The notes beneath the pieces were generated by a model. The model saw only the letters and a list, made by a program, of their open reading frames with translations, did no database searches and had not been told where the DNA came from. From positions 1 to 64,000 of the forward strand of contig JAPLTV010000032.1 in the NCBI GenBank assembly GCA_026397955.1: DNA of 64,000 nucleotides. The letters are read 5' to 3'. Positions 9,837-21,717 of this stretch are shown here, piece by piece. This stretch comes from Verrucomicrobiota bacterium (GTDB lineage: Bacteria > Verrucomicrobiota > Verrucomicrobiia > Opitutales > UBA953). Positions within the stretch are counted from its first letter, which is position 1; the number at the start of each line of letters is the position of its first letter. The position numbers and the translations under genes were made by a program.

Positions 9837-10889
9837 ATGGACGCCGCCGGATCCGAAGCCGAATTCAAGCGGACCAACCGCAAGCCGGCCTATCCGATCG
9901 GCGCCGAGCTACGCGCCTACCTCTCGCGCGAAGGCCGCGAAGTCCCCTTGCCCGTCACGTACGCGGAGCTCCGCGACTTCACCGCCGCGATGCCTTTGCT
10001 TGAGCGCGGCAAGGACACGCTCTGGGAAACCGTCGCGTATCCACCCGAAGTCATGAGCCACCTATCCCAAGGCCTGCTCGAGACGTACGCCCTGCTCCGC
10101 GGTGAAGGCGGCATGAAGGTCTTCAGCCACGTCTACGTCGATCGCGTCGACTTCTGCTCCTTCGGCAATTCCCAGCCGTTCCGCGTGCGCATCGTCAACG
10201 CGTACAACGAGAACCACGACTACTTCTACGTGAAGGTCGGCGATGCTTCGCGCGTCTGCGGCCTTGAGCTGGAGCACCTGCTCTCGCCCAACCGCATGCT
10301 TTACCTCACCTGGGGCGAAACCTTGGTCGAAGAGCACGTCACGGGCATCCCCGGCGATATTTTCGCCGAGAAGTGGCTCGCCGCCGACGGACACCACCCC
10401 GTGCGACTGGCCAAGGAGCTCATCAAGTTCGAGGAACGCTGCCTGGTGCGCCTCCTGGGCGACATGCGTGCCTATAACTTCGTCATCGCGGTCACGCCGG
10501 ACTTCGACGCGACCGCCATTCGCGTGCGCGCGATGGACTTCGACCAGCAGAGCTATGATGGGCGCCTGCGGTTCTACCTCCCGGGCTCGTTTAAGGAAAA
10601 CCGCCCCTTCGCCCAGCTCTGCGCCAAGCATATCAACGCCGCCTCCTCCATCCAGTACCGCCGCGAGGAGCAATCGCTCATCCACCGCCGGCACCTCGCC
10701 GCACCTGACCGGGTCAAGGACCTCCTGGCCGCTATGCGGTCCAACCCCCTCACCAGTAACGAAAAGGCGAAGGAACTGGCCGACGGTCTGGCCGAATACC
10801 ACCGCGATCCGGCCTTCCGGCAACACACGGACATGGCCGGCCTGATCGGCGAAAGCCTCGCCCGGCTCGACCGAGTCCTCCGCTCTTAA
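9837..10889 (+). CDS. Conserved unknown protein with kinase-like motifs
   Basis: 350 residues, not confidently recognised. Near residues 210-240 there is GDMRAYNFVIAV followed after a loop by RAMDFDQQSYDG. This resembles the catalytic loop (D...N) and Mg-binding DFD motif of aminoglycoside-phosphotransferase or HipA-like kinases, and VEEHVTGIPGD upstream could be the hinge. A glycine-rich loop is not obvious, so kinase activity is an inference. It starts two bases after the Nudix gene and ends 52 bases before the long PurF, which suggests a shared role in nucleotide metabolism. Coding status is supported by codon pattern and by tight packing. Confidence 0.75.
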   Translation: MDAAGSEAEFKRTNRKPAYPIGAELRAYLSREGREVPLPVTYAELRDFTAAMPLLERGKDTLWETVAYPPEVMSHLSQGLLETYALLRGEGGMKVFSHVYVDRVDFCSFGNSQPFRVRIVNAYNENHDYFYVKVGDASRVCGLELEHLLSPNRMLYLTWGETLVEEHVTGIPGDIFAEKWLAADGHHPVRLAKELIKFEERCLVRLLGDMRAYNFVIAVTPDFDATAIRVRAMDFDQQSYDGRLRFYLPGSFKENRPFAQLCAKHINAASSIQYRREEQSLIHRRHLAAPDRVKDLLAAMRSNPLTSNEKAKELADGLAEYHRDPAFRQHTDMAGLIGESLARLDRVLRS

Positions 10890-10941
10890 TAGTAAGCGCT
10901 GGACAGGACGCGCGCCGAGTGGGCAAACTCCGAGGCCTGCG

Positions 10942-12855
<1,914 letters not shown>

Positions 12856-14169
12856 TCAGACGTAGAGCCTGAACGGAGCGGTGCGCGCGCGGAAGGCCGC
12901 GGCGTCACCGTCCCAGCGTGTCATCCAGCGGGCGAGGTCGATCCGCGCTCCCTGCGTACGCAACTCGTCGAAGAACGCTTCGCTTCCTAGGTGCTTGATG
13001 AAGAGCTCACGCTTGCCTGTGCTTAGGCCGACGAACGGGTTCGGGGCCCAGACGCACGCCTGGCGGAGCATATACAGCGAGATCGCGGTGGGGCGTAGCT
13101 TCGGCCAATCCCCGACAGAGAGATAGACGCCCTGCGTTCCGTCCGCCATCTGCTGCGGTTGCAAGACGAGGCCGGGCACGGCGTTGCCGAAGGCCGCGAC
13201 AAGGTCGGCCGCCTTGCGGCGAGGATAGGTGAGAAAGCGGAAGTTCTGCCCGGTACCGGTGCTATGGCTGAAGCCGGAATCCATGGCGCCTAGGCCGGTC
13301 ATCGCGTAACCGAAAGCGGCCTTGGCATTATCGATCCTCGGAGAAGTTGGCACCCAATTCAGACCGGTCAGATTCCAGGTCATCGAGCGACGCCAGCCGC
13401 GCATGGCGACGACTTCCAGCGTGCCGCGGCGGCGGGTCGCTTCATCCAGCTCGAGCACGCCCGGCGTGGCCACGGCCCAGCGCGCGATTTCACCGATGGT
13501 GAGGCCGTGGACATACGGCGTCTCGTAGGCGCCCACGTAGCTGCGCCACTTGCGGTCGAGGAACGGTCCGTCGACCTTCTCACCGCCGAGCGGATTCGGG
13601 CGGTCGAGGACCATCACCCGCACGGGGCGAGGCAGCGAGTAGCATGCCTCGATCACATACCGCATGCAGCTGATGTAGGTGTAAGAACGGGCGCCGATGT
13701 CCTGGAAGTCGATGACGATGACATCGAGGCCCGACAGCATCTCCGGCGTCGGACGACGCGTCGCGCCGTAAAGCGAATAGATCGGCAGGCCGGTGCGCGC
13801 ATCCTTCGCATGACCGACGGCGACATCGGCCGCGGCCACGCCGTCGATGCCGTGCTCCGGGCCGAAAAGCTTGACCAGCTTCACGCCGGGCGCGCGGGCG
13901 AGTACGTCGACGGTGCGCTGACCGAGACCGTTGACGCCGGCGCGGTGCGTCACGAGACCGCAACGCAGCCCCTTGAGCCGGGCAAACCCTTCGGCGGCGA
14001 GGACATCGATACCGAGCATGACCTTGCCCGCGATCGGCGCGCCCGATGTCGGCGAGACAGGCGCAGGGCCGACGGAACCTCCGCCACCACCGCCACCGGC
14101 GCAGCCGGAAAGAGCGACGGCGCCCAGCGAACCCAGGGCGGTGAGGTGAAGAAACTCGCGGCGGTCCAT
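12856..14169 (-). CDS. namZ: NamZ-like exo-beta-N-acetylmuramidase (DUF1343), lipoprotein
   Basis: 437 residues. The N-terminus combines a twin-arginine start (DRREFLHL) with a lipobox (ALSGCAGG), so it is probably a lipid-anchored export product. DUF1343 landmarks are CGLVTHRAGVNGLG, KLFGPEHGIDG, DFQDIGARSYTYI and VLDRPNPLGG. The Bacillus subtilis member YbbC/NamZ removes terminal MurNAc from peptidoglycan fragments, with the glutamate of the GPEHG motif catalytic; the same role in cell-wall recycling is inferred. Stop codon is immediately adjacent to that of purF, tail to tail, without a visible terminator. A glycine run follows the lipobox cysteine. Confidence 0.88.
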   Translation of the reverse strand: MDRREFLHLTALGSLGAVALSGCAGGGGGGGSVGPAPVSPTSGAPIAGKVMLGIDVLAAEGFARLKGLRCGLVTHRAGVNGLGQRTVDVLARAPGVKLVKLFGPEHGIDGVAAADVAVGHAKDARTGLPIYSLYGATRRPTPEMLSGLDVIVIDFQDIGARSYTYISCMRYVIEACYSLPRPVRVMVLDRPNPLGGEKVDGPFLDRKWRSYVGAYETPYVHGLTIGEIARWAVATPGVLELDEATRRRGTLEVVAMRGWRRSMTWNLTGLNWVPTSPRIDNAKAAFGYAMTGLGAMDSGFSHSTGTGQNFRFLTYPRRKAADLVAAFGNAVPGLVLQPQQMADGTQGVYLSVGDWPKLRPTAISLYMLRQACVWAPNPFVGLSTGKRELFIKHLGSEAFFDELRTQGARIDLARWMTRWDGDAAAFRARTAPFRLYV

Positions 14170-14270
14170 AGGGAGCAGTGGCGGCCATCATCGGCGGTTC
14201 GCCGAGGGGTTCAAAGTCCGAATTCGAAAATCCGTTTGCAGGCGAGGGCCACCGCCGACACCTTCCCTTC

Positions 14271-14849
14271 ATGCGCGTCGCCCTCCTTGGTTCCGGTCGC
14301 GGCTCCAACGCCGACGCGGTCCTCCGCGCCCAAGCCGAAGGCCGCCTCGGCAAAGCCAAGGTGGTCGGCCTCTGGTGCGACGTCCCGACCTGCACGATGC
14401 TTGAGCTGGGCCCTAAGTACGGCGTCCCAGCCCGCTTCCTCGACACGGGTCCCTTCAAGACGAAGTTCTCCCCCGAGCGTGAACAGGCCTGGGCGGACGA
14501 TCTCAAGGCCGCGAAAGTCGATCTCGTGGTCCTCGCCGGCTTCATGCGTGTGATCAAGGCTCCTCTCCTCGACGCCTTTGCTGGCCGCATCATCAATCTT
14601 CACCCCAGCCTCCTGCCGGCCTTCCCTGGCCTCGATGGCATCGGCCAAGCGTGGAACGCCGGCGTCCCAGAAGCCGGTTGCACCGTCCACTGGGTCAATG
14701 CCGAGATCGACGGCGGCGCCCACCTTGGCCAGACCCACGTGAGCCGCGAGCCGGCGGACACCTTGGAATCCTTCGCCCATAAGATCCACGCCGCCGAGCA
14801 TGCCCTGCTCCCCGCCGTGATCGCCCGCATGAGCGAGACCCTTTCCTGA
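14271..14849 (+). CDS. purN: Phosphoribosylglycinamide formyltransferase
   Basis: 192 residues from the ATG at 14271. Transfers a formyl group from 10-formyl-THF to GAR in purine synthesis. Motifs: GSGRGSNADAVL at the N-terminus, N109 and H111 in INLHPSLLPAFPG, and D147 in AEIDGGAHLGQ, the catalytic triad of the family. The usual GxxIxxT loop is modified (DGGAHLGQT). Its stop overlaps the start of prmA (TGATG), so both are translated from one message. Confidence 0.94.
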   Translation: MRVALLGSGRGSNADAVLRAQAEGRLGKAKVVGLWCDVPTCTMLELGPKYGVPARFLDTGPFKTKFSPEREQAWADDLKAAKVDLVVLAGFMRVIKAPLLDAFAGRIINLHPSLLPAFPGLDGIGQAWNAGVPEAGCTVHWVNAEIDGGAHLGQTHVSREPADTLESFAHKIHAAEHALLPAVIARMSETLS

Positions 14850-15736
14850 TGATCGAACTGAAGTGCCCCATCCACGAAGACATGGTCCAGCCGCTGGAAG
14901 ACCATTTCTGTGAACTGACCCGCTCTTCCTGGATGCTCTTCCATGAGGGCCCCGGGAAGCCCCACTTCGTGATGGGCTACTTCGACACCAAAGCTGAGTC
15001 GGACGAAGCGTGGGCCGGCCTGCGCAAGGCCTTCAAGAAACTCCCCGAGGCCTATGAAGAAACGGTCATGGCCGATAAGGACTGGAAGGAAGCCTATAAG
15101 GAGCACCTCAAGCCGTGGGACCATGGACGCCTCCACTGGGTCCCGGCCTGGATGCGAGGGAAGTACGCCGTGCCTGCCGACGCCGCGGTGATCTGGTTCG
15201 ACGCCGGCCTGGCATTTGGGACTGGCGACCATCCGACGACCCGTCTCTGCGCGATCCGCATGATGGACTTCCTGGAGACCCATCCCGCCGCAAAGGTTTC
15301 CGTCACCGACGCCGGTTGCGGCTCCGGCATCCTCGCCCTCTCCGCCGCCAAGCTCGGCTGCGGACGAATCGCTGGCTTCGACCGCGATCCAGAATCCGTG
15401 CGCGTCAGCATCGCCAATCGCGAAGATAACGGGATCGCCGTTGACGCCGTCGCCTTCCATCACGCCGGGCTCGAAGAAGGCTTCCGCCTCACCGGCCGAG
15501 CCGATGTCGTACTCGCGAATATCATCAGCGATGTCCTCTGCATCTACGCCGACAACCTGGTCGACTCCGTCAGCCCCGGTGGCGTGCTCGCGCTCAGCGG
15601 CATCCTCGCCAAGGAGCAGGACTCCGTCCGCGCCCATTTCGAAACCAAGTGCCGTGAAGCCTGGGGCGATGGCATGAAGTCCGACGGGCGCATCATGGGC
15701 GAATGGAGCGACGTCGCGCTCTTCCGTCCGCTCTGA
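14849..15736 (+). CDS. prmA: Ribosomal protein L11 methyltransferase
   Basis: 295 residues. SAM-dependent trimethylation of ribosomal protein L11 is the known role of PrmA. The SAM motif DAGCGSGILALSAAKLG starts at about residue 154, preceded by the typical AFGTGDHPTTRLC and followed by VVLANIISDVL in the position of the NPP-like motif. The N-terminal substrate-recognition domain differs in sequence from the E. coli protein, so substrate is less certain than the chemistry. Start overlaps the purN stop. Confidence 0.9.
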   Translation: MIELKCPIHEDMVQPLEDHFCELTRSSWMLFHEGPGKPHFVMGYFDTKAESDEAWAGLRKAFKKLPEAYEETVMADKDWKEAYKEHLKPWDHGRLHWVPAWMRGKYAVPADAAVIWFDAGLAFGTGDHPTTRLCAIRMMDFLETHPAAKVSVTDAGCGSGILALSAAKLGCGRIAGFDRDPESVRVSIANREDNGIAVDAVAFHHAGLEEGFRLTGRADVVLANIISDVLCIYADNLVDSVSPGGVLALSGILAKEQDSVRAHFETKCREAWGDGMKSDGRIMGEWSDVALFRPL

Positions 15737-15774
15737 ACAGTTGCTTCGCCCACCCTTCCCCCTTCCTTCAAACC

Positions 15775-16227
15775 ATGCCTGAAAACACCGCCCAACGCAT
15801 CCGCTATGGTCGCCTCATCTCGGTGGCGTTTGGCCTTCTGTGCATCGGCCTCGGCGTGAATGGCCTCATCGGTGGCGTCAGCCTCGGCTCACTCCATATC
15901 CCTCCGCGCTGGGATCCCTCAGTCGTCACCTTCCCCGTCGCCCTCCGCGTGGAGTGCTGGTTCTTCATCGCCTACGCCGTCCTGCTTTTTCTTCCTTGGC
16001 GCCGCATCGAGAACCGCAAGGTCTGGAGCTGGCTCTTCGCGCTCCTCTGCGTCGCCTCAGTGCTCTTCGCATTCACGATGATCTGCGAAGTGATGGCCAA
16101 GAACTACATCGCGCAGAACGCCCACCTGAAGGCGAAGATCCCGGTCTTCCAGGCCGTCCTCCTCTTCCTGAGCTTGGGTCAGATCCCGATCGAGCTCTTC
16201 AGCCGCAAGCCCGAGCTGCTCGACTAA
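15775..16227 (+). CDS. Small integral membrane protein of unknown function
   Basis: 150 residues from the ATG at 15775, with four hydrophobic segments (about 15-38, 64-81, 88-110 and 124-140). No family recognised. It follows prmA by 38 bases and its stop abuts the purK stop tail to tail. Coding status rests on membrane-protein pattern and absence of better alternatives. Confidence 0.65.
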   Translation: MPENTAQRIRYGRLISVAFGLLCIGLGVNGLIGGVSLGSLHIPPRWDPSVVTFPVALRVECWFFIAYAVLLFLPWRRIENRKVWSWLFALLCVASVLFAFTMICEVMAKNYIAQNAHLKAKIPVFQAVLLFLSLGQIPIELFSRKPELLD

Positions 16228-17361
16228 TCAAAGCGCGGCGTGGAGCACTTCGGCGCGACGAATGGCTTCTTCGATCGTCGGCGCGGTGACGGTGATGTGG
16301 CCCATCTTGCGGCCCGGGGCTGCCTTGCCCTTATCATAAAGGTGCAACTTGGCGGAAGGGTCCGTGAGGACCTTGGTCCAGTCGGGCTCCTGGCCGTTGC
16401 GCCAGACGTCGCCGAGCAGGTTGACCATCGCCGAAGGCGCGAGCGGCTTCGTGCCACCTAGCGGCAGGCCGCACACGGCACGGATATGCTGTTCGAACTG
16501 GCTGGTCTCGTTGGCGTCGAAAGTCTGGTGGCCGCTGTTATGCGGACGCGGGGCGAGCTCGTTGACGACGATGCGGCCGTCCTTCACGAACATCTCAACG
16601 GCGAGGAGACCGACGAGCTGGATCTTCTCGGCGATGCTGAGGGCCAAGGCGCGCGCTTCGGCGGCGGTCGCTTCGGAGATACGAGCCGGGGAGATGGAAA
16701 GATGTAGGATGTGGTTCCGGTGGATGTTTTCGGCCGGATCGTAGACCGCGGTACGGCCATCGACGGTGCGGGCGACGAGCACCGAGATTTCCATCTGGAA
16801 CGGTACCCAGGCCTCGAGGACGCCGACCGCGCCGCCGATCTTGCCCCACGCAGCAGCGAGATCCGCCTCGGCGGTCGGCAGCTTGACCTGACCTTTGCCA
16901 TCGTAACCGAAATCAGCGGTCTTCAACACGCAGGGGAAACCGACGGTCTTCACCGCGGCCTGCAGCTCGGCGAGCGAGGAAACGACGGCAAAGTTAGCAC
17001 AAGGGATGCCGGAGGCACGGAGAAACTCCTTCTCACGGCGACGATTCTGACAGGTCGCCAAGACATTGGCCGAAGGGTGGCACGGGACGGATCTCGCGAC
17101 GAACTCAACGGCCGCGGGCGGGATGTTCTCGAACTCCAGCGTGATGCGGCCGCATCCCTGGGCGAAACGCGTCAGCGCGGCGGTGTCGCTCCAGTCGGCG
17201 GTGATATGCTCGTCGGCGATGCCCGCGGCACAGGCGCCGGCAGACGGATCGAACGTGCGCACCTTGTAGCCGAGACGGCGCGCGGCGATGGCCGACATGC
17301 GGCCGAGCTGGCCTCCGCCAAGAATACCGATGGTGCCACCGGGCTGCAGGGGTCGCTCCAT
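16228..17361 (-). CDS. purK: N5-carboxyaminoimidazole ribonucleotide synthase
   Basis: 377 residues. ATP-grasp enzyme that turns AIR and bicarbonate into N5-CAIR. N-terminus GTIGILGGGQLGRM is the PurK signature; VLKTADFGYDGKGQ is the ATP-grasp lid, VEMFVKDGRIVVNELAPRPHNSGH the metal and substrate-binding region. Placed three bases after purE on the minus strand, so the two consecutive purine steps are co-expressed. Confidence 0.96.
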   Translation of the reverse strand: MERPLQPGGTIGILGGGQLGRMSAIAARRLGYKVRTFDPSAGACAAGIADEHITADWSDTAALTRFAQGCGRITLEFENIPPAAVEFVARSVPCHPSANVLATCQNRRREKEFLRASGIPCANFAVVSSLAELQAAVKTVGFPCVLKTADFGYDGKGQVKLPTAEADLAAAWGKIGGAVGVLEAWVPFQMEISVLVARTVDGRTAVYDPAENIHRNHILHLSISPARISEATAAEARALALSIAEKIQLVGLLAVEMFVKDGRIVVNELAPRPHNSGHQTFDANETSQFEQHIRAVCGLPLGGTKPLAPSAMVNLLGDVWRNGQEPDWTKVLTDPSAKLHLYDKGKAAPGRKMGHITVTAPTIEEAIRRAEVLHAAL

Positions 17362-17364
17362 GGC

Positions 17365-17886
17365 TTAGCGCTTCTTGCCCTTGCGGCCAGGAATCGGGTT
17401 ATCGAGTACGGCCTTCGTCTGTTCAGCGCGATACGCGTCGAGCTTCTTGGCCAACTTAGCGTCGGAAAGAGCGAGTACCGCGGCGGCGCCGAGGGCAGCG
17501 TTGATCGCGCCGGCCCGGCCGATGGCGAACGTGTGGACCGGGATACCGGCCGGCATCTGGACAATCGAAAGGAGCGAGTCGATGCCGTCGAGGGACTTGG
17601 ACTGGACGGGCACACCCATGACGGGCAACGAGGTCATCGCGGCGACCATCCCGGGGAGATGGGCGGCGCCACCGGCCCCGGCGATGATGACCTTAAGCCC
17701 GCGTCGACGGGCGGCCAAAGCGTAGTCCTTGAGCTTGAGCGGCGTACGATGGGCGCTGACGACCTCGGCCTCGAAGGCGACGCCGAGCTTCTTCAGTGTG
17801 TCGGCGGCGTTGACCATCGTCTCCCAGTCGGACTGGGAACCCATGATGATGCCGACCTGAGGAGCGGAGGAAAGCGCGCGAGCCAT
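17365..17886 (-). CDS. purE: N5-carboxyaminoimidazole ribonucleotide mutase
   Basis: 173 residues. Class I PurE, moving the carboxylate of N5-CAIR to the ring carbon. Motifs: [12 protein letters not shown] near the start, the AHRTP histidine loop, and [25 protein letters not shown] (in part). The presence of purK agrees with class I. The C-terminal tail GRKGKKR is basic and longer than needed. First gene of the purEK pair. Confidence 0.96.
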   Translation of the reverse strand: MARALSSAPQVGIIMGSQSDWETMVNAADTLKKLGVAFEAEVVSAHRTPLKLKDYALAARRRGLKVIIAGAGGAAHLPGMVAAMTSLPVMGVPVQSKSLDGIDSLLSIVQMPAGIPVHTFAIGRAGAINAALGAAAVLALSDAKLAKKLDAYRAEQTKAVLDNPIPGRKGKKR

Positions 17887-17937
17887 GCCCGAAGCGTGCC
17901 TCAGCCCTGCCCGCCTGTGAAGCCCGAAGCGTAAAAA

Positions 17938-19839
17938 CTACTCCGTGAAAGGCACGTATTCCGGGACGAGGTCGCGCATCCCCTGCTTGCAGGCCTGGCG
18001 TTCCAAGGGAAGCAGGGCGCGAACGCGGCTCACCAAGGACTCGGTCGTATCCTGCGGGACGAGGTCCGCCATGAAGCGGAAGACGCGCGGGTGTTCGGTC
18101 GGACGATACTGTTCCCCTTCGTACTGCAGTTCTTCGACCAGCTTTTCGCCCGGACGCAGCCCAACAATACGGATCTCGATGTCGATGTCGGGACGTAGGC
18201 CGCTCAGTTCGATCAGCTGGCGCGCCACGTCGATGATCTTCAGGGGCTGGCCCATCTCGAGGACGAGGATATCGCCGCCGCTACCGAGGGTGGCGCTCTG
18301 CAGCACGAGGCCGACCGCCTCGGGGATGGTCATGAAGTAACGTTTCACGTCGGGGTGCGTCACGGTGACGGGTCCGCCCGCGGAGATCTGGCGACGGAAG
18401 ATGGGAATCGCCGAGCCGGATGAGCCGAGGACGTTGCCGAAGCGGACCGCTAAGAAACTGGTCTTACCGCCGGCCTGAGCCTGCATGGTGCGGACGACGC
18501 GTTCGGCGAGCCGCTTGCTGGCGCCCATGACGTTGGTGGGATTGACGGCCTTGTCCGAGGAGATGAGGAGGAACTTCGCCGCGCCGTGTTCCGCGGCGAG
18601 TCGGGCGACGACCTCCGTGCCAAGGACGTTGTTCTTGAGCGCTTCGGAGGGCTGGGATTCCATCATCGGTACGTGCTTGTGCGCAGCGGCATGCAGGATG
18701 AGCTCCGGCTTGAAGCGGACGAACACGTCGCGCATGCGGTCGACATCGGTGACGTCGCCGACGATGGGCGTGATGAGCGCGCCGGCGCCGGCGGCGATGA
18801 GTTCCTGCTCAGCCTGATAGAGGAGCACCTCGCACTGATCGAGCATGATGAGGCGGGCCGGCGAGCGGGCGGCGACCTGTCGGCAGAGCTCGGAGCCGAT
18901 GCTGCCGCCGGCGCCCGTAATAAGCACCGTGCGGCCCTTCACCATCGCGTCGATGGCTTCGTCGTCGAGCTTGGCGGGCTCACGGCCGAGGATATCTTCG
19001 ACGGAGATCGGCCGGATGTCGCTCGCGCGCACGCGGCCACCGGCCAACTCGGACATGGACGGCACGACGAGCACGCGGAGGTTGCTGGCCGAAGCGAGGG
19101 TGCTCACCTCGCGGATGCGGCGCACGGCCGAAGCGGGTAAGGCGAGGATGATTTCGGTGACGCCGTATTTCTCCGCCAGCTCCGGCATGCGCTCCGGCGC
19201 ACCGATCACCGGCACGCCGTGGATATGCAGGTTGTGCTTGGCGACGTCGTCGTCCAGGAAGCACACCGGCTCGATGCCGTGGCCGCGGCGGCTCATCAGC
19301 TCGGAGGCGAGCTGCGCTCCGGCCTGGCCGGCGCCGACGATCGCGATGCGCTCGACGACGCCTTGGGTCGCCTGCTCCTTCGTCCAGAAACGTTCGCGCA
19401 AGGCCCGGATCGAGACGCGAAAGCCCATGAAGAGCACCAACGACAGATTGAAATCTACCAGCGTGACGCCGCGGGGCACGTTGAACGCCTGCGACGGGTT
19501 ACCGCTACCGAGGAGCGACGGAAGCACGAAAGCGATGGCGGTCGCGACGGCCAGCGCGAGCCCCATGCGAAGTGCATCCGGCAGGCGGAAGTAATAGAAG
19601 ACTCCCCGGAATTGGCCCCATGCTCCGAGCAGCAGGATTTTCAGCGGAATCAGCCAGAGGAGCACCAACGGGCGCTGCGCGTAGAGATAGGTCTCGGCCG
19701 CTTGCCGCTCGCCGCCGGACAGCACTTCAGGTCCAGCGAAGCGAAGCTCATAGGCGAACCAAAGGGACAAGGCGGCCAGCACGCCGTACGTCGCGAAGAA
19801 GAACGCGGCGCGTTGGAGGCGATGGACTGGGGCAGCCAT
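17938..19839 (-). CDS. Membrane-bound UDP-sugar 4,6-dehydratase/epimerase (CapD/WbpM/PglF type)
   Basis: 633 residues: four N-terminal membrane helices (to about 125), a first Rossmann region (IVGAGQAGAQL, about 165) and a second, catalytic SDR domain starting VLITGAGGSIGSELCR (about 300). The active site has LISSDKAVNPTNVMGASKR, with methionine in place of the usual SDR tyrosine, as in FlaA1, WbpM and PglF, which make 4-keto-6-deoxy-UDP-GlcNAc. The product would feed O-antigen, capsule or glycoprotein synthesis, but no glycosyltransferases are adjacent, so the pathway is open. Confidence 0.9.
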   Translation of the reverse strand: MAAPVHRLQRAAFFFATYGVLAALSLWFAYELRFAGPEVLSGGERQAAETYLYAQRPLVLLWLIPLKILLLGAWGQFRGVFYYFRLPDALRMGLALAVATAIAFVLPSLLGSGNPSQAFNVPRGVTLVDFNLSLVLFMGFRVSIRALRERFWTKEQATQGVVERIAIVGAGQAGAQLASELMSRRGHGIEPVCFLDDDVAKHNLHIHGVPVIGAPERMPELAEKYGVTEIILALPASAVRRIREVSTLASASNLRVLVVPSMSELAGGRVRASDIRPISVEDILGREPAKLDDEAIDAMVKGRTVLITGAGGSIGSELCRQVAARSPARLIMLDQCEVLLYQAEQELIAAGAGALITPIVGDVTDVDRMRDVFVRFKPELILHAAAHKHVPMMESQPSEALKNNVLGTEVVARLAAEHGAAKFLLISSDKAVNPTNVMGASKRLAERVVRTMQAQAGGKTSFLAVRFGNVLGSSGSAIPIFRRQISAGGPVTVTHPDVKRYFMTIPEAVGLVLQSATLGSGGDILVLEMGQPLKIIDVARQLIELSGLRPDIDIEIRIVGLRPGEKLVEELQYEGEQYRPTEHPRVFRFMADLVPQDTTESLVSRVRALLPLERQACKQGMRDLVPEYVPFTE

Positions 19840-19870
19840 GGGGTCGACTTATAATCAGGACCTCCGGCTT

Positions 19871-21628
19871 TTATTCAATGACGATACGAAAGCCCAACGT
19901 CCGGCTCTTCTCGCGCTTGAAGACCTCCCGGGCGGACATCGCCTTGGCCACAGGGGTCAGGATGCTACCCCCAAGCACCGGAGCGCGGGTCTCACCCGGC
20001 GCACCCATCAACCACTCTTCGACGTTGCCGATCAGGTCATGAATCCCCGCGGCATTGGCCTCGCTCGCACCGACCGGGCGCACGGCCGTGCCATCGGTGT
20101 TCTCAGCCGTCCAAGCCTGCGCCTGAACGGCGGGCTTGCTCAGATCTCCCACGGCCGCCGTGAATTCGGCAGGCGTCGGCAGGCGCACCTTCGCACCCAG
20201 AATCCAGCCGAACCGGGTAGCGAAAGCCTCGGCATCGGCATAGGTCACCGACTCGACCGGATTGGCCTCCCGGCGGGTCGAACTGGGATTAGATCCCATG
20301 ACCGAGGCATAAAGGCCTTGGGGGATTTCCGTACGATAGATTCGCACGTCCGAGGCCGGCACCGGCCGCAAGTTCTGGTCGATGATACCCAGGGCGCTTC
20401 GGATGACGGCACCATTCACCGCGAGATATTCGAGTTCCATGCGCTCCGGATCCTCGGGTCGGAAGGTCCCCGTATTGGCTGAACCGATGCGACGGGCTTC
20501 GGTGAGGAGTTCGTCGGTGAGCCGGAGCGCCTCGTCCGCGCGACGTCCGCGCAAGGCGGCGCGGAGCTGCGCGCAGCGGGAGCGCACCGCGCCAATCTCA
20601 TCATGGAAGCGGGAGAAGTTGAGGCGCGTGGTCATCGCGGCCTCCTGATTCCGGTCGGCGAAACTGCTCTTCGGATAATCGGTGAGCAGCTTGGCAAACG
20701 CATCCACGGCCGCCTGCCAGGCCTGGGTGGCGGCCGCCCACTCTCCCTTCTTCTCCAAAGCTTCGGCCTTGAGGCGTTGCGCGCGGATGCCGTTCCAAAC
20801 ATCGCCGGAAAAGGCGGTCTCCCGGCGTTCAGCGAGTTTGTCCGAGCGGCCGAACTCCGTGTTCCGGACGTCGCGATAGCGGGCGAGGAAATCCGTCTCG
20901 CTGTCGATGGCTTGGTTGAACTTGGCGGCCGCGTCGGCGAACTTGCCCGCGGCGAAGAGCTTCTCGGCTTCCGCTTCGAGAGCGCGGCCCTTCTGCCAAA
21001 GCGGGGCCGACTCCAGCCGGCGAAGACGGGTGTCGAGGCGGGCGAGTCGACCTGAGTCCGCCAGGCCTGAGAACTCCCACTTCTTCGTGATCTCTTGCTC
21101 CCAGGCGATAGCTTGGCGGAGCAGGGGGATGGCGGCGGCTTCATCCGTCTTGGCGAGGGCGAGCGCCTTCGCTTCGGCCGCGTCGGAGTCATGACGGAGC
21201 TGTTCGCCGCGGATCAAGTGTAAGCGACGGCGAAGGGACTGTTGCCTGACATTATCCGTGCCCACGGACTGGCGGGCGGTGATGTATTCCTCCTGCAGGC
21301 GCAGGGCCTCTTCCAGTAGGTCAATATCCGCTTCCTTTAATTCAAAGCGTTCCTGCCGGATCTTTTCAAAGTCGACCTCGAGCTGGAGCGAGCGGAGCCG
21401 GAGCGCCTCCGCTGCCTCTGGCGAGACGATGAGCTCCGCTTGGCGCGTGCTCCGACGGTCTGATGTGTAGAGCAAGAGACTCGCGACCCCGAGCGCCAGC
21501 AGGACGGCGATAAGAAAAGGCACCTGGATCTTAAGCCAGATCTGCCCCAGCGAAACCTTGCTCCGCCCGGCCCGCGGGTCGGGAGCGGCGACAAAGTCGT
21601 TCTTGGGGTTCAGGGGGCCTTGGGTCAT
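19871..21628 (-). CDS. Membrane-anchored protein with C-terminal formylglycine-generating-enzyme-like domain
   Basis: 585 residues. A cytoplasmic proline/lysine-rich start, one membrane helix (FLIAVLLALGVASLLLY, about 35-52), then some 330 residues of charged helical, coiled-coil and TPR-like sequence, and a C-terminal SUMF1/FGE-sulfatase domain with the typical NPVESVTYADAEAF, LPTPAEF, DLIGNVEEWL and final TLGFRIVIE. FGE-fold domains either activate sulfatases or act as binding modules; cysteines needed for sulfatase activation are not seen, so a structural or signalling role is more likely. Similar multi-domain proteins are common in Verrucomicrobiota. Confidence 0.8.
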   Translation of the reverse strand: MTQGPLNPKNDFVAAPDPRAGRSKVSLGQIWLKIQVPFLIAVLLALGVASLLLYTSDRRSTRQAELIVSPEAAEALRLRSLQLEVDFEKIRQERFELKEADIDLLEEALRLQEEYITARQSVGTDNVRQQSLRRRLHLIRGEQLRHDSDAAEAKALALAKTDEAAAIPLLRQAIAWEQEITKKWEFSGLADSGRLARLDTRLRRLESAPLWQKGRALEAEAEKLFAAGKFADAAAKFNQAIDSETDFLARYRDVRNTEFGRSDKLAERRETAFSGDVWNGIRAQRLKAEALEKKGEWAAATQAWQAAVDAFAKLLTDYPKSSFADRNQEAAMTTRLNFSRFHDEIGAVRSRCAQLRAALRGRRADEALRLTDELLTEARRIGSANTGTFRPEDPERMELEYLAVNGAVIRSALGIIDQNLRPVPASDVRIYRTEIPQGLYASVMGSNPSSTRREANPVESVTYADAEAFATRFGWILGAKVRLPTPAEFTAAVGDLSKPAVQAQAWTAENTDGTAVRPVGASEANAAGIHDLIGNVEEWLMGAPGETRAPVLGGSILTPVAKAMSAREVFKREKSRTLGFRIVIE

Positions 21629-21717
21629 GTCAGGGCCGCCAACTTCGTCGCCGGCGGTTTGTTTGCTTTAATAGTTCGTCACTCTGGTTCATCAAAGTCA
21701 TACCTTCAATATTGGAA